A stretch of DNA of 64,000 nt from Aphelenchoides besseyi (Eukaryota; Nematoda; Chromadorea; Rhabditida; Aphelenchoididae), in NCBI GenBank assembly GCA_024699855.1, contig JAMPIQ010000003.1, positions 3,100,001-3,164,000 on the forward strand, read 5' to 3'. The position numbers and the translations under genes were made by a program. The notes under the pieces were generated by a model. It was not told where the DNA came from. It was given only the letters and a program-made list of their open reading frames with translations, and ran no database searches. The stretch's first letter is position 1; every line of letters starts with the position of its first letter. Of this stretch, positions 1 through 10,848 are shown piece by piece.

Positions 1-948
1 ACCATAAGAGATACTCGAACTCGACCGCGGCTTCTCTGGAGCAAAACTGCTCCACGGCGGTGCGAACTGATTCTTCTTGTGTGCGGTCCATGAGTGGGCT
101 CCATGCCTTGCCCGTGTTTATGAGCTGCTTGTCGGTGAGTGGATTCAGTGGCGCCCTGGCGTCAACCGAGTACTTTTTGCACTTTGGTTTGCCTCGGTTT
201 TCAAGGAAAGACTCGTGCAACTTGGGATCTTTTGGCAATTCCAATCCCAAGCACTCTGCCCGCGACTTCGCCTCGCGCTTTGTAGGTTTTTGTCTTGGGT
301 AATCCTAGAGCCGTATTCTGAAAAAAAAAAACAAGGGAATCGATCCGAGGTCTTGAATGTTGACCTTCATCGACACTTACCTTCGTGTTCTTGCATGGCA
401 CCACGCAGTACCAGACCACACCAACGACAGCTGCGACAATCACCGCCAATCCAACCCTAAAAAGAGAAGTTAAGAAGAAAATTGAGTGACTTACAAAACA
501 GCCACGACGATAATCACCACAAGGTAAACCGGGATCTTGTCCTTGGACGGATCGTATTCCGTGGCATCAAACTGAAATCGAGACCTTTAGACGGAAGTCA
601 TCTGAACGCACTTACGAATTGGAAGTTTAAGGCCGTGAGATTCGCATGGCCCAAGTACTTGACCGTGGTAGTGTAGCCGATCCATGTTTATTTTTCGAAA
701 TTCGGCGCTCCTTTGACCGCTTGTGTAAAATCCGGCTTGCCATCGCTTTTCAACTTGATTCCTTCACCATCGGCTTTGCCGCAGATCGGGTAGAAATACA
801 TGATAACACCTGAAATCAAAATTTATCGTTGTAACGGTTTGTATTCTTACCGGTTGCGAAGTACTTTGAGCCAAGTTCATTAACAATCGCGGTCCCTGAC
901 ATTGAAACTTCACCAACTGCATCTCGTTGGCGTTCAAGAAGCGATTCG
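1..948 (-). CDS. Membrane protein gene B, left-arm copy (partial at window edge)
   Basis: Mirror copy of the gene at 43562-44814. Exons on the minus strand encode an extracellular part with the phrase CGKADGEGIK, one hydrophobic segment of about 30 residues rich in V/A/I, then WYCVVPCKNTK at the start of a charged cytoplasmic tail. The 3' part falls outside the window. No family recognised. It lies about 230 bp downstream of gene A on the same strand, and their shared plan (ectodomain, one TM, acidic/basic tail with W and Y residues) suggests tandem paralogues. That relationship is inferred. Confidence 0.6.
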
Positions 949-1174
949 CTGAATTAAATAATGAGCAACTGCAATATTCAAGCGATCACTACAGTCAAAA
1001 GAGTGAAATAGAAGTAACCTTTGACTGCTATGTCCAATTGGGTTGTTCAATGACTGCAATCAGACTGATAGAAAGCCTGGAACTCTCGAAGGCCAATTGC
1101 ATTGAATAATGATAACCGCGGACTGTTCTGATATTCAAAGATTAGTGTTTTTATAATCAGGAAAACCCGTCATT

Positions 1175-3313
1175 TCAACGACGTCTATTTCTTCCTCTAC
1201 AGCACAAGGCGTTCCGATCCCCACGGAAAAGCCAAGCGAAAAACGTATCTTTGGGATTTGAGTCTTCCTCCGTCTTCTGATCCTCGTAGCAATAAAGAAT
1301 CGTATCAATGATTTGGTACAATTGGACGTTGTCGTTTCCTTCTAAATTAATGTTTTTCAACTAAAAAAGTGTAAGAGTAGAATCCAAGAAATGTACACGT
1401 ACGTAGTTGTCGTAATCAGGCTTCAATTCCTTCAGTTTTTTTTCTAATGCCTTCGCTTCCTTAGGTCTGACTTCATAATAATGGAGTAAATGTCGCACGT
1501 CGTGTTCAAGTTGGTATTGAGAAATAAACGTCACTTGGAAACATTCCATCAAATAGTCGCGAATCTTATCGAAGTTTTTATGAACATCCTTCCACCTGAT
1601 CAGATCGGCGCTGCCGTTGGCCGGAAAAAAATAACGCGGTGGCACCAATTCATCCATGAGCTGATTCACTTCGTCTTGTGTATTGTCGGTCTTCGTCGAT
1701 CGCTGAGTTCTATCCATCACGTCTTCGGCGGCCAACTGGCCTTTCTTTGCCTCATACTTACTCTGCCCGCAACCGTTCCATACGATTATTATCGAACTCA
1801 GTAAAAACATTGCCATGTACGCTTTCGTCGGTTCTTCTTGTTCTCCTCTTTTCGTCTGTAAAAGCGTAACATATCAGTTTCTGAAGACTTACTTACCTTT
1901 CCTCGTACGACTTTTTCCCAATGTTTGTATTCATCTACCAACGCGTTGTATTGCTGATCGTTGAGTGGATTTATTACGAGGAACCTGACTAGCCTGCGAA
2001 AAAGTTTGTAGTTTGACCAGCCAAAGACAGGAAACATGTCGAACAATCGATGCCAATAGCTGATCGGATATGGTCCAGTTGGAAAATCACACTTTTCATA
2101 CTGTAATTTGGCCTTAGCTATCACTTGCTCCTTGTTTACGACACGATCTGGCAGCTTTTCTATGGCCGTATTCACGTCCTTATTTTCTGCCATCTTCTTG
2201 GCATCTTTTGGTTTGACTAGCAGCTTGATATTCGGCTTCCAACTCTTTTGAACTTTCTCGTTCTTCTTCTCTTCGTTCTTTTTCTCTTTGATTTCCTTGT
2301 TCTCTTTGATTTCCTTGTTCTCTTTTGCGAGTTTGCCGTCTGGAGCGATTGGAGCCGTTGCATTGACTATCTTCTGTTGGTTTCCATTTTCTAGATTTGC
2401 ATTGGATGCTTTCGGATCGACTTTCTTTGACTTCTTGCGGCAGCAACAGTATATGGCAACGATCACAAAGACAATAACAGCAAACACAACAAGACTGAAA
2501 CGAACAGAAGTCACTTATATTTATCTGAATACTAACCCTAAGACGATCCAACCCCAGAGTGGCATCTTGAATGCATCTTTCTCATGGTTTTCTCGGACCA
2601 CTTTGACCGACGAATCCTGAAATTTGCTTACAAGCGAAATAGGCAGAAACCAACCAATTCCACACTGACGATGTTTTCCGTGTCGACGTGAAGTTTGATG
2701 GTCGTTTTGGCTTTTCCGTCTTTCCCGAGTGTAAACGGCGATTGACAAACTGAACCTTTCTGGTTTGCACCTTTTCCTTGAAGCGTAGCTTCTGAAGTGT
2801 TTGCAACGATCTTAATTGGCGCAGTGAATGTATCATCTCCTTAAATTGCAGGAACCAATCAAGATTTCAGTTAAATTTCAACATACCGACCTTAAAAACT
2901 TGTACGGATGTTGAAAACGTCCCCGCAATTTGGCAATTGCCGATAGTGATTGAACCTCTGAACAAACGACAGTTTTGCTCAATTTCGCTGTAGACTCACT
3001 CAAAACTTTTCTCTTCCTTCTTAATCTTTATAGTCGCTTTGATCGTATTCGATGCGCTCTCCACATCGACAGACGAGTCTTTGCAAGTACCCGTGATTGT
3101 TCTGAAAACACGACCTCCGGCTTTGATTTAAACAAGAACTTACTTTCCATTCAAGCAACTGGCCTTCTTCTCCGCCGACAACAACCACGAAGAATCAGCC
3201 GCCACGAACATCGTCGCTACAACCACAAGCATCAACATCCAAGTAGTCCCGGAACCCGGCGATTTGGACATCGGCTTCCAAGCGCCACGAAGCACAAAGT
3301 CGAAGATCCCCAT
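1175..3313 (-). CDS. Membrane protein gene A, left-arm copy (intact)
   Basis: At least seven exons. The N-terminus holds a signal-like hydrophobic stretch (MLMLVVVATMFVAADSSW). It is followed by a Cys-containing ectodomain of about 130 residues, a transmembrane segment (WGWIVLGLVVFAVIVFVIVA), a CCCRKKSKK stop-transfer, a K/E-rich linker and a long cytoplasmic domain ending NALCCRGRNRRR. The first ATG is directly next to a heat-shock-like palindrome; a later in-frame ATG at MLMLVV would make a better signal peptide and may be the true start. One intron is only 38 nt and starts GTTGG. In this arm the exon after about 1860 stays open through a KKTK/RGEQEE junction to the end, whereas the right copy is frameshifted twice. 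Function unknown; single-pass surface receptor or adhesion-type protein is a guess from topology. Confidence 0.75.
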
Positions 3314-3333
3314 CTTCGGGAACGTTCCCGAAT
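3314..3333. promoter_or_regulatory. Four-unit heat-shock-element-like palindrome
   Basis: Perfect 18-bp palindrome TTCGGGAACGTTCCCGAA at 3315-3332. It is exactly four alternating nTTCn/nGAAn pentamers, the consensus HSF trimer site. It lies immediately upstream of the first possible ATG of gene A, so it would be in the promoter or 5' UTR if translation starts at the later methionine. Mirrored at 41172-41191. Confidence 0.6.
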
Positions 3334-4775
3334 CCCGAAGAACAATAGACGGAAAGCAAATCGAACATTCACCTTCGACTCTGCATCATTACTTATACTA
3401 ATTTTTGTCAACTGTCCAGAATTTTCAGATCCAAATGGATTTAACATCGTACTTGGAAACTAATGGTTAACAGTGAGATCCAGGTGATTTGATCACGTTT
3501 GAATAGTCGAAGTGTGCCATTGTGACGACGATGTTTTGTCGCGTTTGAACGCGAAAGAAAAGGGCGAACGATTGGCGAAGTCCCTCACCTCTCTCCTTTC
3601 GGTCATTCACCTCCTTAGCGTTCAGTTTGGCCTTGGCGGGCGAGATGTCTCACAGGTTGTACCCAAAAACATTAAAACTATTGGAGAAATTAGTCTCTTC
3701 GCTTACGTGCTGATAATTCGATAATCGAAAGATTTCCTACTTTACGACCAGCTGCGTTTCATTTTAAAAGCTTCATGAATTGTCTGTAGTCTACAACTGA
3801 TTTCATTGCGCCTTTCTTCTGGCTCTCTGATTGCAAAAACAGTTTCAAACAAACTGAACGTTTCCAATTGATGCTTTCCTTGAACATCATCTGCATCGTC
3901 CTCATTTCATGAATTCACGATTCCTTACATTTTAATGATTAAAGGTCTTAGATTGAAATTACTCACCTAAAACAAAAAATTTAAAGCGCGCAAACAACAG
4001 GGAAAATAATCAAAATTGGTTAAGTTCAACAATATGTATTTTTTGCTTGAATGTACTTTTAGTACCTAATTTATAGATATTTGAGATTTAATTGAACAAT
4101 ATCTTTAAAGAAGGTTATCTTTCAAAAACACCGTAGCATATACAACACCGAAGATTTTTTGAGCGCGGAAACCCCTTTTTAGATCTGAACCCTCCGGATC
4201 TTCTCCAGGCGAGCGGAAAAGTATTTTAAATGTATTACCGGGTTTACTTGTTCTTAGCACTTTGCTCTAAATTTCTTTATTCATTGAGTATATTCGTATT
4301 GTTTCGTTATGGGCTTGCGTTGTCTACATTGTGCGGAAGTTCTATGCACAGCTAAATATATGTGTCAAGTCTCATCGTGATGGCAAGCGATGGAACGTAC
4401 GTTTCAGCCGCTCAATCAAGTTCCGGGACGCCGATAAGTCTCTCGACCCAACACGACGTTGTCGATCCTAACCGATACTTTATCACTGTCGTAAATATTG
4501 GAAATAAATGAAATGAAGTCTCATCACGCTACGCGAAGACTCGCTTTGTTCCGATTGATTTTGCTGTCTCCAGTGCAATTGCTAAGAAACTTACGATGGC
4601 GTATAACAACGAAAAAGAGTGTCGCGTTAGAACGCGAAAAAACCACCAAATCGCTTAAATTGTTGCGGATCAAGAAGTCCGCCCCTCAAGTTTGAGATTA
4701 TTTAAAACACCAGTCGTTTCGTTGGTATTCTCACATTGAAAGGTGAAGACTACTACAAGAGTAACTTTTAATTAA
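3334..4775. other. No supported gene (left arm)
   Basis: AT-richer stretch without a convincing spliced reading frame. Short frames at 3512-3724 and 4498-4695 have no recognisable motif, and I treat them as chance. Mirrored at about 39730-41171. Confidence 0.5.
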
Positions 4776-5049
4776 ATGGTTCATGTAACCTGCATTGTAT
4801 TTAGGGCCCACAAGAACTTCTATCGTCCCGAGTTCTTAAGGTCGGAAATAGAAGAAATGAAGACTAGCATCGCATTTTTTGCGGCGGAGTTCTCCAAAAT
4901 CAGTCATGCCAGAGTCGGTGAAGCGCTCAAATCTTGTGTTGAAGACAAGCTGGCGAGACACGTGACTTCGAGTTCATCGTCTTTACCAAGTGTAACCCTA
5001 CGAAGAGGATCGGCGACCAAAGCTATGTAGCCAAGTTTGTCGGAAAGTA
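4776..5049 (+). CDS. Possible exon(s), unknown protein, frame-disrupted
   Basis: One frame reads MKTSIAFFAAEFSKISHARV and continues to VEDKLAR. A second frame then reads DFEFIVFTKCNPTKRIGDQS and ends VAKFVGK before a stop. The protein-like quality switches frame near 4960 without an obvious intron, suggesting either a missed splice or a small indel. No family recognised. The same arrangement is present in the other arm (39456-39730, minus). Confidence 0.3.
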
Positions 5050-5259
5050 AGCAGTTGTCCATGTATATGTTACGGTCTTTTTGTGAAATCGGAATTTTCA
5101 TGAAAAGTCCGGACCTTTTGTGAAACGGGCCGGGAAAAATGTAAAACAGCGCTTTCAAAGTTAATTAAGCACACTCAACAACACTCTTGATCGGAATTGT
5201 ATTCTTGGGCATTCTCATGAATCTATAGAAACCGGGAAATTAGAGTTCGATTTTCCGCC

Positions 5260-6560
5260 ATGAAAATGACTGTCAGCGGAGAGTCGGCTCCTCATTCCCT
5301 TGCCTTTTTTGGTGTTTTGTTTTCGTTGTTGTTTTGGAATGAATGTGATCTGCTGGTGAGTGTTACAACCGATTACATGCACTTGAATAAGATTCTAGGT
5401 TGTAGTGGAAACGTGAAGAGAAGACGAAACGGACGGTGTGGACGAAAGGTTTCGGTTAGAAGCTGCGCAACCTTTTGGACTGCTTCTGTCTTCATTCATA
5501 AACAAAAAACCTGCGGCGTCAAATCTGTTGACGAATATAAACGCATGTTGCGTGTTTTGAAGCAAAAGGCCGACGGTCTGAAAGTATATGAACAACGGGA
5601 CTACAATCTTATAAAACGGTATGTTGAGGTTTTGAAATTACGAACTCATGGCTTCTTTTTAGTTACAAACGAGAACTTGTCGGTCGAAAATACAAGTTCA
5701 AGAAAAGCCTTCTCGTCGTTCGCGATGACAAATGCTTCTGACTGCTCTGGTCGATTCACGCATCGAAAGGTCATTGTGGTCACAACATTATGATCAAGAA
5801 ACTGAAGAGTCAAAGATATGGAGGGCTGCGCAAGTAAGCTGAGCTCTTCTTGTGCTTTTACATCTCAGCGTTTCAGGGATCTGATATTATCGTTTTTCAG
5901 TTGTTGTGAACTTTGCAAGTTGGAACAATCGAAAATCAAACGCGGAGTAGTTGTGAAACCAATGATCGTAAAGGAGTATAACTCACGTGTTCAAATGGAT
6001 TTGACATTCTGAAGCCCAAAGATTGATCGAACGGGCAAATCGTGACGTCGAAGACTTGATCGCACGCGCGCTTGCCGAACGTTTCTCTACCCGTTGGGTG
6101 CCATTACTACCGATGATCCGATAGCAGAAGAACACGAGACATTATGCGGGGATCGGAATAACTCCATATCGTGCACTTTTCGGTATAGTTCAACGTTAGT
6201 TGTCGTAATGAGTTTTCTGTTTTAGGTATCGATCCAACTACTCAGCCACTCAAACTCAATTTAAGTTCCGAAGCAAATGACATTCCACTTGAATCGGTTA
6301 AGCCAGATGCCGATGAAATAAACGGGAATGCACAAATCGAGCCTTCTGTAGTGGTCGATGAACTGATTCTGGATTTGGACCCCGAACGAGCGAATTTAGT
6401 GGAGCAGACGATGGGTCGAATTAAAATTTGGGAAGCTGTTTTACGGGCCACACAAAACCAAGCCGAACGGATGCTACGCGCTTCGCAAAGACGGTAAGTG
6501 CTTCGATTTTCTTGTTTGTTTTCATTCAGTTTTAAGGTTCGGAACTGTTTGTGTTGGAAC
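5260..6560 (+). pseudogene. KRBA2/Ginger-like integrase remnant with deleted catalytic core
   Basis: Read across frames, the pieces match the order of transposon-derived integrases of the KRBA2/SCAND3/Ginger type. First comes a Lys/Arg-rich lead with YKRMLRVLKQ. Next is a zinc-binding H2C2-like region with GHNIMIKKLKSQRYGGLRK, then SCCELCKLEQSKIKRGVVVK and PMIVKEYNSRVQMDL. After that comes the C-terminal integrase phrase QRLIERANRDVEDLIARAL with GIGITPYRALFGI, followed by a tail with NQAERMLRASQR. Between VQMDL and QRLIERAN, where the D,D part of the DDE core should be, almost nothing is left. In-frame stops also occur (for example after LLPMIR). It is a non-functional relic, shared by both arms, so it predates the duplication. 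Confidence 0.65.
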
Positions 6561-6928
6561 AACAGTTTGATCAAAATTCTCATGTTGATTGTCACAAGAA
6601 TGCGAACATCGCAACATTTTCAACCGAAAACATCAAAACACACTCAACTCTGACAAGCTGAATTTCAGCAGTAATCGTTAGAGAAGAAAATGAACTCGTT
6701 TGTTTTAAAAGTTTGTTAAACATAAGAAAAACGCCAATTAGAAAAGAGACTTCTTGAGAATAGACAATCTTTTATATAGCAATTCAATCACAAAAAAATG
6801 TAATTTCAGTCTGCAGAATGGTTGGTTGTTTTCATCTGAGTTGCCATCTTGGGATGCTTGTGGAGCCGGTCGTTATTGGACAATAGTGTATAACGCGATT
6901 TTGTAGGGAAAAGCTCAGTTGAGAACGC

Positions 6929-7286
6929 TTATCGTTCGGTGTTGAAAGCTCGAACTTCTAAAAGATAAGATTAATGAATTTATATTAACTTACTTTGTGT
7001 CTCTGCCAAAAGGTGCTTCGCTTTCAGTTCCAGAGTTTTCCTTTGAACCTTTTTGATCAGCTTCCTTGCTTGCTCCAGGATGTCGGCTTTTTGCATCTGA
7101 ACTTCAGGGTAAAACTCGATCTCTTCGATAACACTTCGAAGCTCCTGGTACTGCAGTTGGAGTCGATGAAGGCGAATTGCTTGGCGGTCACCTTTACCCA
7201 TCTAAAAGAAATTTAATAAAAACAGAAATTTACTTACTTTTGGATGATGAGGCCCATCGTTTGAATCGTTGTAGCGCTTGGACATG
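6929..7286 (-). CDS. Small HES-like helix-loop-helix protein (left copy)
   Basis: Three exons give about 95 residues: MSKRYNDSNDGPHHPK, then a central part, then a short end KVRAFNTER. The centre contains LQLQYQELRSVIEEIEF as helix 1, a loop, and QKADILEQARKLIKKVQ as helix 2. The second helix follows the HES/E(spl) bHLH consensus (KADILE with A/V, L and a terminal basic-hydrophobic pattern). The basic region before helix 1 is weak: it lacks the ER-x-RR signature, so DNA binding is uncertain and a dominant-negative or heterodimer-only role is possible. Introns are 33-35 nt, with GTAAGT donors. The right copy at 37216-37572 appears identical in sense. Confidence 0.6.
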
Positions 7287-7832
7287 TTGACTAGACTTCA
7301 AAACGACTTGCTCTCGACACTGATGGCTGTGGTTTTGTATGTAGCTTCCGATCTGTCAGTTGAGTCGCTTCGATTCATCTAACTAGATTGATTGGGGACC
7401 TCGAGGTATTTTCGTTTTGAATTACAAAATGACATTTGCAACCCAAAATGTCCAGAAGGAATGACTGCTGATTAGTGGTATTGTTGTCACAATTTATGGT
7501 TGCGACCACCGGGTCGATCAAAAGATCGGTCGAGTTACACAACACTAGCAATTTGGGTTGTAAATGTGAAGCGCCGATCAGTGACTGTCAACAAAGTGAA
7601 AGAATACCGCGATGGTGTTTCTTACTATCGTCGTATCCTGCAGCTGATTGCAAATTTTTTCAAGTCATCGTCTTAGAATTTCATGCCGTTGATCAACACA
7701 TTCAAAATTAGCATTTTTGAGTATGCAAATTTTATTTGACTGTTCCACGAATCAATCAAATTCGTCAGTTGGAATTTATTCCGAGCTTTCGAACAGTCGT
7801 CCCAAATTATTGCTGAAACGTTGAACCTTGAG

Positions 7833-9584
7833 ATGCCAACGACACCGACGACTGAGGGATCAAAAGAAGGTGAATCGAAAGAGTTTCGATGGAGGACTTT
7901 GCCGGACGATTTGGCGGCTCTGAGTTTCTACGTTGGCTTTTTGCCTCGGTGAGTCCAATGGGAATACGAGATTTGATTTGCTGTTTCAGAGATGCCGTTG
8001 AATCACTATTGAAGAACGACGGCGACTACGCTATTTGGGCCGAAAAACGCGAGAGCGGATCACGTTGGTGTTTCATGTTGGCAGTTCAGACGAAGCCTGG
8101 AAAAGTGAGTTCCAAGTCACTTTGTGTGTGGAACGACCAGTTTTCTTTTTCAGGTCCGACATTTGAATCTCAACTTCTCTCCGACTGGTGGCGAAAAATG
8201 TTGGACTGTTGAAATGATGAAGGAAGCGGAGAAATACCGTGCCCCGACAATCACAGAGCTTGTTTCTGCTCTTCATCAGAAAGCAGACATCTCGTTCACT
8301 GATGGCTCCGCACCAATCAAACTCGTTAAATGCGTCAAACGTTCTTCAAAACTCTTCGGTGAATGCAAGGACTTGAAGGTCAAAGGTAAACGTCTTGGAG
8401 AAGGTAATGAGTAAAATTCTTTGATCGATTAATTGATTTTCTAGGAAACTTCTGCAACATAATTTTGGGCGAGTTGATAACGCCTTCAGGTACGCCTAAA
8501 AAAGTGGCGATCAAAGCGTGCAAAGATGCTATGCCCAATACGGTCAGTTTTTCTTCTCTATTCCATTTACTGTTTAAGTTGCAGACTGAAGATCACATTG
8601 CACTTGACCAGAAGGAACTCTTCATGGAAGCAAAGACACTTTCAAAACTTCAGCATCCCAACATCATCGAGTTCTTAGGAATCGTCTGCTTCAAAACACC
8701 AATCAAAGTTAGTTTTATGCGAAAGCCATAGAACAAAGACTCGATTCCAGATTGTGATGGAGTTCTGTCCAGGTGGAAGTTTGTTCATTCATCTGCAAAA
8801 ACACGCGGAGAAGATCTCAGTTGGCGAACGATTGCTCTACATGTTTGAAGTCGCACGTGGAATGTACTATCTGGAACAACGCGAAACAATTCATCGTGAT
8901 CTGGCGGCTCGCAACTGTCTAATCAGCAAGGACTCAACGATCAAGATTGCCGACTTTGGTTTGAGCATCACGAAGAAAGCGGCCGTACATGAACGTTGTC
9001 AAAAGCTTCGAGTGCCAATCCGCCAAATGGCACCGGAAACCATCGGCCGACAACCACGGTTCTCCAACAAGTCGGACGTTTGGGCCTACGGTATGTTTAT
9101 TTGGGAGGTTTTCAGCAACGGTCAGAAGGCGTGGATAGATGTGGAGGTCAAATTCATCGCCCAGAACATCAAAGAGCGCAACATGCCAACTTTGCCAGGT
9201 CAGTGATGAGAACGAACGAGTTTTCATTTCTTGTTTTCAGCCAACACTCCTCGTGAAGTCTTTGACATAGTCGCCAATTGTTGGAAACTTGAGATTGAAA
9301 AGCGTCCGAGTTTTGAACAACTTACCGAGGTCACCAGCAAACTCGTCCAGGACCCGAAATTCGCGCTTCCACCGATCTCAGCACGTACCATCTGTGTTTA
9401 CAAGGGGTTGAATCCACGCAAAAGCGACGACTTCGAAATCGAACCAGCAGTCAAAAATTCACCTCGATCGCTCCATGTAATCTCAGAGTTGATGATTCTT
9501 ATTGTTGATTTGCAGGCCCAAACTGAGACCCAACAATCACCAGATGATCGCCGTCGCACTAACAAACCCGACGGCACGGAATAA
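7833..9584 (+). CDS. SH2-tyrosine kinase of the nematode Fer-like group (left copy, intact)
   Basis: Spliced product of about 450 residues: a short N-terminus (MPTTPTTEGSKEGESKEF), an SH2-like domain (from FYVGFLPRDAVESLLKNDGD to about residue 115), then a kinase domain. The kinase has a glycine loop GEGNFCNI, the VAIK lysine, HRDLAARN catalytic loop, ADFGLS, MAPE and DVWAYG, so it should be catalytically competent as a cytosolic protein-tyrosine kinase. The SH2 core position that normally reads FLVR reads YAIWA here, so the phosphotyrosine-binding arginine appears to be Trp. All introns are 40-55 nt. Exon ends such as PIK|IVMEFC splice cleanly in this arm. An AATAAA lies at 9618-9623, after the TAA. 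Confidence 0.9.
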
Positions 9585-9847
9585 CCGTCGATTTCAATTT
9601 TGTCGGAGTCGTTCACAAATAAACATTTCAATTGAATTCGTTTCCTTGACAAGAAATTAAGGATTTCTGGCATGTTTACTTTTTGTAAAAATGTTCACTT
9701 AAAGATCATTAGCTTAAGACATAGTGGTCAGCAAAGCCTGCTCGTTTTAGAGAATGTTTTTGAAAGTTTTAATGCTTTGATGGCTTCAACATCTACGAAG
9801 TTTATTACAACAATAGATGGCCGTAGTTGATCTTCGTCTCTTAACTT

Positions 9848-10039
9848 TCAAATCTCCACGCTTTGCCCGTTATTGTCCAACAGTTTTTTGAGGCGACGTT
9901 GGTAATCTTCGACCGACCGTTCGATCATCTCTTGTGGCAAGTTATCGAACACTCGCACGCTTCGCCCTTGAAGATCCTCGAGATTGTCCGGTTTGGTCCG
10001 GTACACGAGGCTCTTCACGAATCGAGCGCAGAACCTCTG
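9848..10039 (-). pseudogene. 3' fragment of a DDE (IS630/Tc1-mariner-related) transposase
   Basis: The minus-strand exon reads FVKSLVYRTKPDNLEDLQG, then a segment with NLPQEMIERSVEDYQRRLKK, ending NGQSVEI-stop. This is the C-terminal signature of DDE_3-type transposases (L/F-K-S-x-V-Y-R-x-KP, then IPQEMI and xRRLxxC). The catalytic part is missing upstream. It lies between the intact kinase and the broken second kinase. Mirrored at 34463-34654. Confidence 0.55.
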
Positions 10040-10268
10040 CTACCGTATCCTCCGTACGCGGTGCTAAGAAACAAAGAGATAAAGAAGCACGAATCAGATG
10101 ACTAGCTACACCCAATGTTCGTCGTCTCATCGGAGTTAGTGCCAAGATAGTAAGTTTATAGACAACGATCTTACAACCAAGAAAGATACCTGTAGGCTTT
10201 CAACTGTTCTTTCAGTTGATTTCTTTACCTCTATTCTGAGGGACAAAGTTAATGTTGATGTTTACAGG

Positions 10269-10848
10269 AACCATTGATAATCGCGCTCGAATGTGTCGGC
10301 GGTAGTTCGTTGATCGAGTTTCCGAATTAAAACCGCGACAGCTTGCTGTTGCCAACAAAGCAATATACTGTTCAATGTGGCTTGCAGTTTCGACTATTTA
10401 CACTCTTGCAATTGCATTCGCGTGACATTGCCGCCCGAAACTGTCTTGTTTGTGTGAAATACGGAATCGTGAAGATTTCGGGTTTTGTTTTTCGAGTGTT
10501 GACAACTTTTGGACCGTAGATCGCACAAAACCGGCTCCTATTCATTGGTGAGCTCCGAAGGTTCTCGGTTGGCTATATATTTTATTTCTCTTTTTTAATC
10601 ATGAGTTTTTAGGTATGGCGAAATACTCCAAAGCCGCCGATGTCCGGAGTTTAACGTAAGTTTCTTTGCTTATTCATGTTTGTAGCTTCAACTTTCAGAA
10701 TCACCTGATGGGAAATCTCTACGTGCGCACAGAAGCTTCCGTTCAAGAACTACACATTGGCCGAAATACTACAGACGATTCTTCAAGACGCCAAGTTGCA
10801 TCCGAATATGCCTGCCGATTGTCTGTTGGAAACGACACGCTTAGCTGA
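10269..10848 (+). pseudogene. Second SH2-kinase-like gene, decayed (left copy)
   Basis: The pieces follow a tyrosine kinase in order: EPLIIALECVGGSSLIEF (hinge), HSRDIAARNCLV (catalytic loop) and VKISGF where DFG should stand. Then comes KYSKAADVRSL (the SDVWSF position) and, after a stop, WEISTCAQKLPFKNYTLAE through MPADCLLETTRLAE-stop. The N-lobe is absent, the DFG aspartate is Ser, and several stops interrupt it. It is probably a tandem relative of the kinase at 7833-9584 that died before the arms duplicated, since both arms carry it. Confidence 0.7.
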
